DNA from: Duganella rivi
GTDB taxonomy: Bacteria > Pseudomonadota > Gammaproteobacteria > Burkholderiales > Burkholderiaceae_D
Reading direction: 5' to 3'
NCBI RefSeq assembly: GCF_009857435.1
Contig: NZ_WWCK01000003.1
Location: 620,001 to 684,000 of the forward strand
Length of the DNA: 64,000 nucleotides
Numbering within the stretch: the first letter of the stretch is position 1; every line of letters begins with the position of its first letter. Shown here in pieces: positions 36,803 through 46,128 of the stretch. The notes beneath the pieces are model-generated. The model was not told where the DNA came from and searched no databases. It saw only the letters and a list, made by a program, of their open reading frames with translations. Position numbers and translations under genes: made by a program.

Positions 36803-38806
36803 ATGAACCCAGCCGCCTTGCTGATACTGGCCGCAGCGCTACTCATCCAACCGGCCCGCGCGCAATCCACGCTTACATGGACGCCGGATAACGGCAATGG
36901 CACCTTCACCAATCCCCTGTTCTACGACGAGTTCTCCGACCCAGACATCATTCGCGTGAACGAGTGGTTCTACCTCACCGGCACCACCATGCACGCGATG
37001 CCCGGCCTGCCGGTGATGCGCTCGAAGGACTTGGTCAATTGGGAGTTCCTCAGCTACGCCGCCGAGCGGCTGGACTTCGGCCCCGCGTACCGGCTCGAAG
37101 ACGGCAAGAATATTTACGGCCAAGGCATCTGGGCGCCCAGCCTGCGCTACCGGAACGGCGTGTTCTACATCTTCACCAATGTGAATGGACGCGCCACGCA
37201 AATTTACTCCGCCATCAATCCGCGCGGGCCGTGGGTGCACTGGGAGATGAAGCGCAGCCTGCATGATGTGTCGGTGCTGTTTGATGATGACGGCAAGGCC
37301 TACGCGGTATGGGGCCATCAGGATATGCACATCGCGCAGCTGACCGACGATTTGCTGGACATTGTGCCCAGCACCGAGAAGGTGTTGTTTGCCAAGACCG
37401 ACGGCATGGGCGAAGGTGCGCACTTCTACAAAATCGGCGGCAAGTACTACATTTTGAGCGCGAACTATGCGGGCGGCTTCCGCATGCCGGCGGCGCGCGC
37501 CGATTCCGTCTACGGGCCGTACGAAGTCAATCAGGCGATCAGCAAGGACGAAGGCTTCGGCCTGGTGCGCGGCTATCGCCTGAACAACAAGCAGTATCCG
37601 TTCGAGGTGTCCCCGCCCAATCCCGCCTCGCGCGATGCCACCGCCATGCACCAAGGCGGCATCGTGCTGACCGCGGCCGGTGAATGGTGGGGCTTCTCGA
37701 TGATGGACTATAACTCGGTCGGCCGCCTGCTTAGCCTTGCGCCGATTACGTGGAAGGACGGCTGGCCGTATTTTGGCCTGCCCGGTAATTTGGGACGCAA
37801 TCCGCGCACATGGGTCAAGCCGCGCACCGCAGAGCGCCAGCCGGTGCAAGTGCCGTTCACCCGCAATGACGACTTCTCCGAGCCTACACTCAAGCCGCTG
37901 TGGCAGTGGAACCATGTGCCGGTTGAAGAGCGCTGGTCATTGAGCGAGCGCCCCGGCTTCTTGCGCCTGCGCTCCATGCCGGCCGCCTCATTCTGGGACG
38001 CGCGCAATTCGCTGACGCAGCGCGCCATCGGCCCGATGTCGACGCCGACCGTGGCGCTGGATGTGGCGGGACTGCTGAACAACGACGTCGCCGGCCTCGC
38101 CCTCCTCAACCTACCTTACGCCGCACTGGGCGTGGAACGCAAGGAGAGCAGGCTGTCGTTGGCTTTGTTCGACCAGGCACGCAATCAAACCACGCGGATT
38201 CCGCTCACCGCCACGCGCATTTGGCTGCGCGCCGAGTGCGATTTCTTGACCGAGAAGGCGCGCTTCAGCTATTCGCTCGATGGCGAGCAGTTCCAGCCCA
38301 TCGGCGAGGAGTTCACCATGATCTTCCAGCTGACCACCTTCCAGGGTGTGCGCTACGCCCTGTTCAACTACAACACCGGCCAGCAAAACGGCGGTGCGGC
38401 GGACTTCGACAGCATCACCATCGACCAGCCGCACCCGCGCGGTTTGATGCGCCCTATCCCTTACGACAAGCAGGTGCAGTTGCGCGCCGCCGTCGGCCGC
38501 GCCGCGACCCAGCCGCTGAATTTCACCGTGCGCGATCTGGGCTTGGGCCGCGTCGCCTTGCAAGCCGGCGAGAACTACCTCAGCATCGGCCCGGATGGTA
38601 GCGCTTCGCAGCAGGCCGCCAGACCGGGCATAGCGCAGAGCTTCCAGTGGATGGAGACGCCGACCGGCGAACTGCTGCTGATGTCGCTGCAAACCAATTT
38701 CTACCTGCGTATCCATCCGCAAACCGGCGCGCTGATTGCCGATAGTCCCGGCCCCATCCCGGACGGCAGCGATGGCGTGCGCTTCACCTGGACAGCGGCA
38801 AATTAA
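36803..38806 (+). CDS. Glycoside hydrolase family 43 enzyme (beta-xylosidase/arabinofuranosidase-like), secreted
   Basis: A 667-residue enzyme with a signal peptide ending QPARA and a strong ribosome site (AAGGAGAG). The five-bladed propeller of GH43 covers ~30-340, with the catalytic base Asp in DEFSDPDIIRVNEWFYL and the downstream acid in GMGEGAHFYKIGGKYY. A beta-sandwich domain of the GH43 C-terminal type follows (~350-550), and the last ~110 residues look like a separate small beta-trefoil-like domain (FYLRIHPQTGALIAD). Predicted to release pentoses from plant hemicellulose. Its stop overlaps that of the convergent nhaR. Confidence 0.9.
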   Translation: MNPAALLILAAALLIQPARAQSTLTWTPDNGNGTFTNPLFYDEFSDPDIIRVNEWFYLTGTTMHAMPGLPVMRSKDLVNWEFLSYAAERLDFGPAYRLEDGKNIYGQGIWAPSLRYRNGVFYIFTNVNGRATQIYSAINPRGPWVHWEMKRSLHDVSVLFDDDGKAYAVWGHQDMHIAQLTDDLLDIVPSTEKVLFAKTDGMGEGAHFYKIGGKYYILSANYAGGFRMPAARADSVYGPYEVNQAISKDEGFGLVRGYRLNNKQYPFEVSPPNPASRDATAMHQGGIVLTAAGEWWGFSMMDYNSVGRLLSLAPITWKDGWPYFGLPGNLGRNPRTWVKPRTAERQPVQVPFTRNDDFSEPTLKPLWQWNHVPVEERWSLSERPGFLRLRSMPAASFWDARNSLTQRAIGPMSTPTVALDVAGLLNNDVAGLALLNLPYAALGVERKESRLSLALFDQARNQTTRIPLTATRIWLRAECDFLTEKARFSYSLDGEQFQPIGEEFTMIFQLTTFQGVRYALFNYNTGQQNGGAADFDSITIDQPHPRGLMRPIPYDKQVQLRAAVGRAATQPLNFTVRDLGLGRVALQAGENYLSIGPDGSASQQAARPGIAQSFQWMETPTGELLLMSLQTNFYLRIHPQTGALIADSPGPIPDGSDGVRFTWTAAN

Positions 38807-39711
38807 GCAGGCGCCGACATCAGTGCTTCGCGCGCAGCCTGGCGGATGGCTTGCGTGGCCGGATGGCTGATGCGGCGCTCGGTGGTGATCGCATAGACCT
38901 GCTCGCGCAACGACGGAATGGTGCTCAGCATCATCACGCCGTACTGCGCGCAAATGGTCGCCGCAATAGCCGCTGGCGCGAAGAACAGCCCTGCGCCGGA
39001 TTGGCCGAAAGCCTTGATCATGGCGCTGTCATCAAACTCCCCCACCACATGCAGGCGCGGCACATGCGCGTGCAGCCACTGCATCAGCTTGGCGTGCACG
39101 GCGAAATCCTCACCCGGCAGCAGCAGCGGTGCGCGGTTCAGGCATTCGGGAAACGGCCCCTGCAGCGTGGCAGCCAGCGCTGCCGTGGCAAACACGCCCA
39201 GCTCGCTCTCGCCGAGCAAATGGCTGTAGGCGCGCACGCTCAGATGGCTGGGCATGGCGCGGTCGGTGATGATGAGGTCGAGCCGGTGCACAGCCATGTC
39301 GGCCAGCAGCGCGGCCAGGCGCCCTTCGCGGCACACCAGCCGCGTTGGCTCCTCCAGCGACAAGGCCGGCGCCACCAGCTGGCACGCCACCGCCTTCGAT
39401 ACCGAATCGGACACGCCGATGCGGAAGGTGGTCACCTGCGTCATGGACTGGTCGCGCACCACGTCAAGCAAGGCGTCGCCGGCGCTGAAGATGTCCTCGG
39501 CGTGGCGCAGGATGCGGTTGCCGGTGTCGGTCAGTTCCAGCCGCCGGCCCACGCGCCGGAATAGTTCCACACCCAGCGTGTCGGCAAACTCGGTCAATTG
39601 GCCGGAGATCGACTGCGGCGTCAGGTGCAGCTGCTCGGCCGCCTTGGCAATGCTGCCGCTGCGCGCCACCATCCAGAAGTAGCGCAGGTGCTTATAATTT
39701 AGAGTAGACAT
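38803..39711 (-). CDS. nhaR: NhaR-type LysR transcriptional activator
   Basis: A 302-residue LysR regulator. The N-terminus NYKHLRYFWMVARSGSIAKA and LTPQSISGQLTEFADTLG match the NhaR pattern closely. A substrate-binding domain follows. NhaR classically activates a Na+/H+ antiporter in response to sodium; no antiporter lies here. The divergent neighbour is a TerC-family metal exporter, about 112 nt away, which is the likely local target. Confidence 0.88.
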   Translation of the reverse strand: MSTLNYKHLRYFWMVARSGSIAKAAEQLHLTPQSISGQLTEFADTLGVELFRRVGRRLELTDTGNRILRHAEDIFSAGDALLDVVRDQSMTQVTTFRIGVSDSVSKAVACQLVAPALSLEEPTRLVCREGRLAALLADMAVHRLDLIITDRAMPSHLSVRAYSHLLGESELGVFATAALAATLQGPFPECLNRAPLLLPGEDFAVHAKLMQWLHAHVPRLHVVGEFDDSAMIKAFGQSGAGLFFAPAAIAATICAQYGVMMLSTIPSLREQVYAITTERRISHPATQAIRQAAREALMSAPA

Positions 39712-39823
39712 TTCAATACATCGAATTTATGGATTATTAAAGCAAGTATATTCGAATTGTGCGATGTATTGAGCATCCCTATCATGCCTCCTTATCACTT
39801 CAACCCTGAGCCGGAGAACCGCA

Positions 39824-40783
39824 ATGAACGGAATAGAAAGCATAGCCTCAGGCCCGATGTGGGCGGGCTTTATCGCATTTGTGCTGGTGATGCTGGCGCT
39901 CGACCTGTGGGTCTTCGGCGGCAACAAGGCACACAAGGTCTCGGCGCGCGAGGCGGGCCTGTGGTCGCTGGGCTGGTTCTCGCTGGCGCTGCTGTTTAAC
40001 GCCGGCCTGTGGTGGCATCTCCAAGGCACGGTCGGCCCGGAACTTGCCGAGCAAAAGTCGCTTGAATTTCTGTCCGGCTACCTGATTGAAAAAGCGCTGT
40101 CGGTCGATAACGTCTTCATCTTCCTGCTGATTTTCTCGGCCTTCCAGGTCAAGCCCGAGTACCAGCGCCGCGTGCTGATCTACGGCGTGCTCGGTGCGAT
40201 TGTGATGCGCGCCATCATGATCCTGGCAGGCGCCTGGGTGGTGAGCGAGTTTAGCTGGATCTTGTACGTGTTTGGCGCCTTCTTGCTGTACACCGGCCTG
40301 CGCATGCTGAAAGCGGTGGACGAAGAACCGGACGTGAAGAACAACGCCGTGCTGAAGCTGGCGCGCCGCATGCTGCCGGTATCGGAAGCCGATCACGGCG
40401 AGAAGTTCATCGTGTGGAAGGATGGCAAACGCTACGTGACGCCGCTGCTGCTGGTGCTGATTCTGATCGAGGCAACCGACGTGATCTTCGCGGTGGATTC
40501 GATCCCGGCGATCTTTGCGATCACCAACGATCCGTTCATCGTGTTCACCTCGAACCTGTTCGCGATTCTTGGCTTGCGCGCACTGTACTTCCTGCTGGCT
40601 GACGTGGCGAGCCGCTTCCACCTGCTCAAGTACGGCCTGGCGATGGTGCTGTGCTTCATCGGCGCGAAGATGCTGCTCTTGCCTTGGTTCCACGTGCCGG
40701 TGCATATCTCGCTGACCGTGGTGGTGACGCTGATTACCGGCAGCGTGGTCGCTAGCCTGTATTCGACCCGCAGGCCCAAGTAA
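39824..40783 (+). CDS. TerC/Alx-family integral membrane metal exporter
   Basis: A 319-residue inner-membrane protein with about nine hydrophobic segments. Both conserved acidic motifs are present: EKALSVDNVFIF near residue 89 and EATDVIFAVDSIPAIFA near 216. Members export Mn2+ (Alx/MntX-type) or act in tellurite resistance. A yybP-ykoY riboswitch, found upstream of alx in enterics, is not evident in the 112-nt leader gap. Confidence 0.93.
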   Translation: MNGIESIASGPMWAGFIAFVLVMLALDLWVFGGNKAHKVSAREAGLWSLGWFSLALLFNAGLWWHLQGTVGPELAEQKSLEFLSGYLIEKALSVDNVFIFLLIFSAFQVKPEYQRRVLIYGVLGAIVMRAIMILAGAWVVSEFSWILYVFGAFLLYTGLRMLKAVDEEPDVKNNAVLKLARRMLPVSEADHGEKFIVWKDGKRYVTPLLLVLILIEATDVIFAVDSIPAIFAITNDPFIVFTSNLFAILGLRALYFLLADVASRFHLLKYGLAMVLCFIGAKMLLLPWFHVPVHISLTVVVTLITGSVVASLYSTRRPK

Positions 40784-40811
40784 GCCAAATCGGCTGTTGT
40801 AAAATTGGCGG

Positions 40812-41468
40812 ATGAGATCGATCATCCGCCAATTTTTTATTCCGACCTTCCTGATTCTTCTAGCCGGCTGCGCCAGTGTTCCAAGCCGAGCCGACCTACC
40901 CAGCGAGCGCACGCCGCACACGGTCTACGTGGTGCAATACGGCTGGCACACGGCGCTGCTGTTTGACGGCGCGGACATCCTCGCCCGCAGCGCCAAGCTG
41001 CGCGCCGATTTTAGCGGGCACAAATACATGATCGTCGGCTGGGGCGATGGCGAATATTTCGTGATGGAGCATCCGCCGTGGTCGAAGGCGGTCAAGGCGC
41101 TGGTTGCGTCCGACTATCCGGCCTTGCAGGTGGGCGGCCGCGATACCAATCCGCCCTTGGGCGCCCAAGCACGCGATACGGTGAAGCTGGCGATCACCGA
41201 GCGCGGTTATCAAAAGCTGGTCGAATACATCGACCGCAGCATCGCCACCGCGCCGGACGGCAAGCCGATCTACCTGGGCAAGCAGGAACATAATCCCGAC
41301 CGATTCTACCAAGCGACCGGCAGCTACAGCGTGTTCAACAACTGCAACTCGTGGGTAGTGGGAGCATTGCAGGCGGCCGAGATGCCGATCTCCAGCTTCA
41401 ACCTGACTGCGCGCAGCGTGTTCGAACAAGCCGAGCGCATCTCGAAGGTGCAAGCCCCTCCTCCTTAA
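40812..41468 (+). CDS. TIGR02117/DUF2459 family lipoprotein
   Basis: A 218-residue predicted lipoprotein (IPTFLILLAGC, Cys near 20). The family's conserved pieces are VVQYGWHTALLF near residue 39, WGDGEYFVM, and NNCNSWVVGAL near 178. The role is unknown; the Cys/His residues in the late motif resemble a papain-like hydrolase site. It lies 28 nt after terC and may be co-transcribed. Confidence 0.88.
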   Translation: MRSIIRQFFIPTFLILLAGCASVPSRADLPSERTPHTVYVVQYGWHTALLFDGADILARSAKLRADFSGHKYMIVGWGDGEYFVMEHPPWSKAVKALVASDYPALQVGGRDTNPPLGAQARDTVKLAITERGYQKLVEYIDRSIATAPDGKPIYLGKQEHNPDRFYQATGSYSVFNNCNSWVVGALQAAEMPISSFNLTARSVFEQAERISKVQAPPP

Positions 41469-41476
41469 ACCGGCGC

Positions 41477-41989
41477 TTACTTGGTGGCCGCGTTAAGTTT
41501 CTTTGCCATCTCACCGTGGTGGGCGACTATGGGCTCGAGCTTGGTGACGAGCGCTTTTACATCCGCGTCCTTGGCGTTGGCGATATCGTTTTTCAGCGCT
41601 GCGTGCACCTTGGCATGATCGTCCACGCCGGCCTTGCTGACGTAAGCCTTATCAAACGCGGCGCCGGACAACTGCTTCAACTCGGCTGCCATTTTCTGAT
41701 GTGCCGCATCGGGTTCAGTGGGCAGCGTGACGCTTTTGGCGGCGGCCACTTTCTGCGTCTCAGCCAATCCTTTGCTGTGATCGTCGATCATCGTTTGGGC
41801 AAACTGCTTGATACCGGCATTGCTGCTTTTCTCAACCGCCATTTTGCCGGCCGCGACTTCAGCGATGTTGGCTTGCGCGATGGCGACCAAGCGGTCGGCA
41901 TCGGCCTTGCTGATCGTTGATTGGGCAGAAGCCAGCGGCGCGCCAATGGCGCACGCAATTGAGATGATGGTCAATGGGAATATCTTCAT
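41477..41989 (-). CDS. DUF4142 (ferritin-like) exported protein
   Basis: A 170-residue protein with a signal peptide (MKIFPLTIISIACAIGAPLA, cut near SAQ). The remainder is a four-helix DUF4142 domain (ANIAEVAAGKMAVEKS, MIDDHSKGLAETQKVA). GAGATAGC precedes ATG 41989; the upstream start at 42019 is less likely. Periplasmic location and family suggest a stress-related role, not proven. It is divergent from a flavodoxin-type gene. Confidence 0.85.
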   Translation of the reverse strand: MKIFPLTIISIACAIGAPLASAQSTISKADADRLVAIAQANIAEVAAGKMAVEKSSNAGIKQFAQTMIDDHSKGLAETQKVAAAKSVTLPTEPDAAHQKMAAELKQLSGAAFDKAYVSKAGVDDHAKVHAALKNDIANAKDADVKALVTKLEPIVAHHGEMAKKLNAATK

Positions 41990-42173
41990 TTTGCTATCTC
42001 CGGTGTGGTGGGTGTCCAAGTACTCTAGTCCCGCTACTGCGCCGTCACCGTGTGCCAGCGTACCCTCGCCCCCTTCCTTTAGCAGAGCAACTACCTGCCT
42101 GAATTAGGGTGACGAACCGGCAATGCCGCAGCCTATGCTAGAGCACCATTCATCACGATAGGAGCACTGCACC

Positions 42174-42758
42174 ATGAGCAAAGCAATCGTAGCGGTCGTT
42201 TATCATTCCGGTTATGGCCACACGGCCAAGCAGGCGGAGGCGGTTTTCAAGGGCGCGGGCAAGGTCGACGGCATCACTGCCAAGATTTACTCGGTCGATG
42301 ACGACCTGCCATGGGAAGAACTGGAACAGGCGGACGCCATCATCTTCGGCGCGCCAACCTACATGGGCGGGCCGTCGGCGCAGTTCAAGGCGTTCCAGGA
42401 CGCGACCTCGAAAACCGTGTTTGCGGCCGGCGGCAAGTGGAAAAACAAGCTGGCGGCGGGCTTCACCAACTCGGCCTCGCGTTCCGGTGATAAATTGGCA
42501 AGCTTGCAGCAGATCGCCATTTTCGCCGCCCAGCACGGTATGCACTGGGTCAGCCTCGGCCTCCCGCCGGGCAATAACTCCAGCACCGGCTCCGAGGAAG
42601 ACCTGAACCGCCTCGGTTTCTTCCTTGGCGCGGCGGCGCAATCGAATGCGGACCAAGGCGCCGATGTCGCGCCGTCGCAGTCGGACCTGCGCACGGCCGA
42701 GCATTTAGGCGCCCGCGTTGCGGAAACCGCCTTGCAGTTCGCTCGCGGCCGGGGCTGA
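42174..42758 (+). CDS. Flavodoxin-fold NAD(P)H reductase (WrbA-like)
   Basis: A 194-residue flavodoxin-fold protein with the FMN-phosphate loop YHSGYGHTAKQAE near residues 10-22 and the flavin-ring loop GAPTYMGGPSAQ. WrbA-type proteins reduce quinones; the family here is shorter at the C-terminus. A ribosome site (TAGGAGC) precedes it. It stands before a peroxidase operon and could help with oxidative stress, but has its own spacing (83 nt) from it. Confidence 0.85.
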   Translation: MSKAIVAVVYHSGYGHTAKQAEAVFKGAGKVDGITAKIYSVDDDLPWEELEQADAIIFGAPTYMGGPSAQFKAFQDATSKTVFAAGGKWKNKLAAGFTNSASRSGDKLASLQQIAIFAAQHGMHWVSLGLPPGNNSSTGSEEDLNRLGFFLGAAAQSNADQGADVAPSQSDLRTAEHLGARVAETALQFARGRG

Positions 42759-42841
42759 CCAGCCTGGCGAGGAGCCTCATTTTCAAAAATAGCTGTAACA
42801 GATGAGCTGGTGCGACGACTAATCATCATCGAACACATCTC

Positions 42842-43864
42842 ATGGAGAAAATGATGGCCCCTCGCCACTCCCCTCGCGCCACTAGCGCTATCACCAAGGC
42901 CTTCCTGGCCGTATCGATTTCCTTCCTGGGCCTGCAACTGCCGGCCGGCGCCCAAGTTGACGCTTCCAGCCCGGTGGCGCAAATCGATGCGTTGAACGGC
43001 ACTTTTGGCAAGCACGACGGCAAGCGCGCTTCGCATGCCAAGGGCTTCTGTGCCCAAGGCGACTTCACGCCCGCTGCCAAGCTGGATACATTCGTCAAAA
43101 GCCCGCTGTTTTCGCAAAAGAAGATGGACGCCACGGTGCGCTTCTCCATCGGCGGCGGCAATCCCGGCGCGTCCGATAAGAGCCGCTCTGTACGCGGCCT
43201 TGGCGCGCGCATCAGCGGCGGCGGCGAAACTTACGATCTGGTGCTGATTTCCGAACCGGTGTTCTTTGCTTCGACGCCCGAATCGTTCGTGAGCTTCCTG
43301 CAAGCCCGCGTACCGGACCCGGCCACCAAGAAACCAGATCCGGCAAAAGTGGCGGCGCACAACGCCAAGTACCCGGAAGCCAAAAATCAGCCGGCCCTGC
43401 TGGCTTCGCACCCGGCCCCCTACTCGTACGCGACCACGCCCTACTATTCGACCAACGCTTTTATCTTCAAGGCTGCCAATAAGACCGAGCAGCACGCGCG
43501 CATCGTGGTCGAGCCGGCGGCGGGCACCCGCTACCTGACTGAGCAAGAAGAGCAATCTCTGCCCGACCTGTTCCTCGAAAACGAGTTGAACTCCCGCCTG
43601 GCCGCCGCTACGGCCGAGTTCACCATTTACGCGCAACTGCCTGCGCCTGGCGATTCCTTGACCGATTCTTCGCAGCCTTGGCAAGGAAGCCAGCGGGTCG
43701 CGCTGGGCAAACTGCGCGTGCTGAACGTGGCGCCGCAATCCACCTGCGATGGGCTGGTGTTTATGCCGGTGACGCTGCCATCGGGCATCACGCCGTCCGA
43801 CGACAGCATCTTGAAGGCGCGTGCGCCTGCGTATGCAGTGTCGCTCGGCCGCCGCTCGAACTAA
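42842..43864 (+). CDS. Catalase-family peroxidase (SrpA-like), exported
   Basis: A 340-residue haem peroxidase of the catalase superfamily, with an N-terminal signal (FLAVSISFLGLQLPAGA). The active-site segment is GKRASHAKGFCAQGDF (catalytic His near residue 64) and the Asn-loop region SVRGLGARISGGGETYDLVL. It is much shorter than true catalases, as is typical of SrpA-like enzymes. The following gene is a tandem paralogue without a signal peptide. Start at 42842; an internal ATG 9-12 nt later is possible. Confidence 0.87.
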   Translation: MEKMMAPRHSPRATSAITKAFLAVSISFLGLQLPAGAQVDASSPVAQIDALNGTFGKHDGKRASHAKGFCAQGDFTPAAKLDTFVKSPLFSQKKMDATVRFSIGGGNPGASDKSRSVRGLGARISGGGETYDLVLISEPVFFASTPESFVSFLQARVPDPATKKPDPAKVAAHNAKYPEAKNQPALLASHPAPYSYATTPYYSTNAFIFKAANKTEQHARIVVEPAAGTRYLTEQEEQSLPDLFLENELNSRLAAATAEFTIYAQLPAPGDSLTDSSQPWQGSQRVALGKLRVLNVAPQSTCDGLVFMPVTLPSGITPSDDSILKARAPAYAVSLGRRSN

Positions 43865-43885
43865 GCCAACTTCAGGAGCCATAAA

Positions 43886-44806
43886 ATGGAACACAACATC
43901 AATAACGCACCGAGCCCATCCGACCTGATTGATGCGCTGAATAACACCTTCGGCAAACACGCCGGCAAGCGCGCCTCGCACGCAAAAGGCTTTTGCGCGA
44001 CCGGTGAATTCGTCCCTGCCGAGCAGGCAGCAGACTTTATCAACGGCCCGATCTTTCGGAGCGGCCCGCTTCCCGCAACCGTGCGTTTCTCGGTAGGCGG
44101 CGGCAATCCCGGCGTATCCGACAAGAGCCGCTCGGTGCGCGGCCTTGGCGTTCGGATTGCCAATGGCGATGAGCATTGGGATTTGGTCTTGCTGTCCGAG
44201 CCAGTCTTCTTTGCCGCGACGCCGCAATCGTTCGTGAGCTTCCTGGCGGCCCGCGTGCCAGATCCAGAGACGAAGAAGCCGGATCCGGCGAAAATCGCTG
44301 CGCACAACGCCGCATTCCCTGACGGCACACGCCAACCAGCCCTGTTGGCGGCCCATGCAGCACCGGCATCGTATGCAACCACGCCCTACTTCTCCAACAA
44401 CGCCTTCGTGTTTCACTCGGCCAGCGGCGAGGCGGTCACGGCGCGCATCGTGGTGACGCCTGCCGCTGGCACCCAGTATCTGACCGAAGCCGAGGAGCAA
44501 TCTTTCCCCGATCACTTCCTGGAAGACGAACTCGCGCATCGCCTGGCCCGTGGCCCGGCCGACTTTGAAATTACGGCGCAATTGCCGGCGACTGGCGACT
44601 CCTTGACCGATCCCAGCCTGCCATGGCAAGGCGCCGGCCATGTTTCACTGGGTCGCCTGCGCATCACTGCGCTTGCTGAGCAAGCGACGTGCAACGATCT
44701 CACCTTCGTGCCGGTAAATCTACCTGCCGGTGTGACGCCATCCGACGATCCGATTTTGTTGTCGCGCGCGGCGGCGTATGCCGTTTCGCGGGCACGCAGG
44801 ACTTAA
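43886..44806 (+). CDS. Catalase-family peroxidase (SrpA-like), cytoplasmic paralogue
   Basis: A 306-residue protein nearly collinear with the preceding gene (for example GKRASHAKGFCATGEF and PDPETKKPDPAKIAAHN), evidently a tandem duplication. It lacks the signal peptide and starts directly with MEHNINNAPSPSDL, so the pair would act on both sides of the inner membrane. A ribosome site (CAGGAGCC) lies upstream. The 21-nt gap to the first copy and 18-nt gap to the hemerythrin gene indicate one operon. Confidence 0.87.
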   Translation: MEHNINNAPSPSDLIDALNNTFGKHAGKRASHAKGFCATGEFVPAEQAADFINGPIFRSGPLPATVRFSVGGGNPGVSDKSRSVRGLGVRIANGDEHWDLVLLSEPVFFAATPQSFVSFLAARVPDPETKKPDPAKIAAHNAAFPDGTRQPALLAAHAAPASYATTPYFSNNAFVFHSASGEAVTARIVVTPAAGTQYLTEAEEQSFPDHFLEDELAHRLARGPADFEITAQLPATGDSLTDPSLPWQGAGHVSLGRLRITALAEQATCNDLTFVPVNLPAGVTPSDDPILLSRAAAYAVSRARRT

Positions 44807-44824
44807 CGCTAACAGGAAACCATC

Positions 44825-45247
44825 ATGAACATCGACAAATTCAAACACCAGCACCTGGACATCTTGGGCGCCATTGCAGCGCTGCGCACGCTGGTGCAAT
44901 CCGGTATCGCCGAGCACGCGGCCGACATCTCGCAGCGCATCATCGGCATGAGCGGCATGGTGAAACTGCATCTGGCGGTCGAGGACCGTTTGCTTTACCC
45001 TGTCTTGGAAGCCAGCGGCAATCAAAGCCTCGCAGGCATGAGCAAGCGCTACCGCGACGAAATGAGCGGCATCTCGGGCACCTACCTGGCGTTCGCGGCG
45101 AAATGGAATAGCGCGCGCCTGCTGCAAGAACAGCCGGAAAGCTTCCGCGATGAAGCTAACCACGTCCTCAAAACACTGTATGAGCGTATGAAAAAAGAAG
45201 ACCGCGAATTCTACCCGGCAATCGAATCGTCAACCGTTCACGCTTAA
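44825..45247 (+). CDS. Hemerythrin-like protein
   Basis: A 140-residue four-helix protein with the HHE-type ligand set: KHQHLDIL, KLHLAVEDRLLYPVL, and a late EANHVLKTL with KKEDREFYPAI. A non-haem di-iron centre that binds O2 or NO is expected. It stands between the peroxidase pair and the sigma factor gene; the latter begins 2 nt after its stop. Confidence 0.88.
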   Translation: MNIDKFKHQHLDILGAIAALRTLVQSGIAEHAADISQRIIGMSGMVKLHLAVEDRLLYPVLEASGNQSLAGMSKRYRDEMSGISGTYLAFAAKWNSARLLQEQPESFRDEANHVLKTLYERMKKEDREFYPAIESSTVHA

Positions 45248-45249
45248 TA

Positions 45250-45828
45250 ATGACCACACCAACCAGCGCCAGCCCTTGGGATGTGCTTGCCACCGAGCGG
45301 CCGTTTCTGCTGCGTCTCGCCCGGCTGCAACTGCCGTCTCAGGCGGACGCGGAGGATGCGGTGCAAGAAGCGCTGCTCGGTGCGGCCAAGGCGTGGCACA
45401 GCTTTCAAGGACGATCCGCGCTCCGCACGTGGCTGACGGCGATCCTGCGCAATAAAATCCTGGACGCGATCCGGCGCCGCCGCTACGAACAATTCAACTA
45501 CGACGGCATAGAGCAAGGCAGCGCGGCAGAATTCGACCAGCTGTTCACAGCCGACGATGCGTGGCATCCCGACGTGTTTATCGACACCGTCTGCGGCGAA
45601 AAGAAAGCCGCCGACAAGCAACTGCTCGATATCGTGGAATTGTGCATGAACCGGCTCCCCGAGCAGACCGCCCAGCTATTCCTGATGCGCGAATATCTCG
45701 GCTTGGAACTGGGCGAGATCGAACAGACTTGCTCGGTCAGCGCCGGTAACCTGCGTGTGATTCTTTACCGAGCCCGCATGCGACTGCGCGAATGCGTGGT
45801 CCGTGGATGGGGAGAACTAGATGACTGA
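45250..45828 (+). CDS. ECF RNA polymerase sigma factor
   Basis: A 192-residue sigma-70-type factor: region 2 includes DAEDAVQEALLGAAKAW and ALRTWLTAILRNKILDAIRR, region 4 ends LGLELGEIEQTCSVSAGNLR and ILYRARMRLRECV. It closely follows the hemerythrin gene and overlaps the anti-sigma gene by 8 nt. It is expected to direct the peroxidase operon, perhaps including its own gene. No promoter signature was identified. Confidence 0.92.
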   Translation: MTTPTSASPWDVLATERPFLLRLARLQLPSQADAEDAVQEALLGAAKAWHSFQGRSALRTWLTAILRNKILDAIRRRRYEQFNYDGIEQGSAAEFDQLFTADDAWHPDVFIDTVCGEKKAADKQLLDIVELCMNRLPEQTAQLFLMREYLGLELGEIEQTCSVSAGNLRVILYRARMRLRECVVRGWGELDD

Positions 45829-46024
45829 TGAAATCAAAAAACTGACTTGCCGCGACACCACCTACCTGGTCATCTCGGCGCGCGACACACCGCTGAGCAA
45901 CCAGCAGATCGCCGAACTGGACGCTCATTTGCAGACCTGTAGCGCTTGCCGCACCGCCAAGCAGCAGTTTGCGCAGGTATTCTCGCAACTTGATACGCTG
46001 CTGGCGCGCGGGGAAGAACCATAA
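45821..46024 (+). CDS. Zinc-finger anti-sigma factor (zf-HC2 type, cytoplasmic)
   Basis: A 67-residue protein with H-x3-C-x2-C (HLQTCSAC near residues 41-48), the core of a zinc-binding anti-sigma domain, and an early Cys at residue 10. No membrane segment, so it acts in the cytoplasm, likely by zinc/thiol redox sensing. Its start overlaps the sigma gene end, as in most sigma/anti-sigma pairs. Confidence 0.85.
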   Translation: MTDEIKKLTCRDTTYLVISARDTPLSNQQIAELDAHLQTCSACRTAKQQFAQVFSQLDTLLARGEEP

Positions 46025-46128
46025 CTGATACTAATGGTTGAAGCTGAACGCGCAAATTACCATCTACCGGCGCAGTAGTCCAAGATTCATACTGTGCTCA
46101 TCAACCAACCACTCCCGAGAGGAACGTG

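Noticed and set aside
39712-39823. yybP-ykoY Mn riboswitch upstream of terC
   Set aside because: The gap is only 112 nt and shows none of the conserved paired elements.
42359-44641. 760-codon minus-strand open frame across the WrbA-like and peroxidase genes
   Set aside because: Antisense to three clear genes, no family pattern, typical GC-skew shadow.
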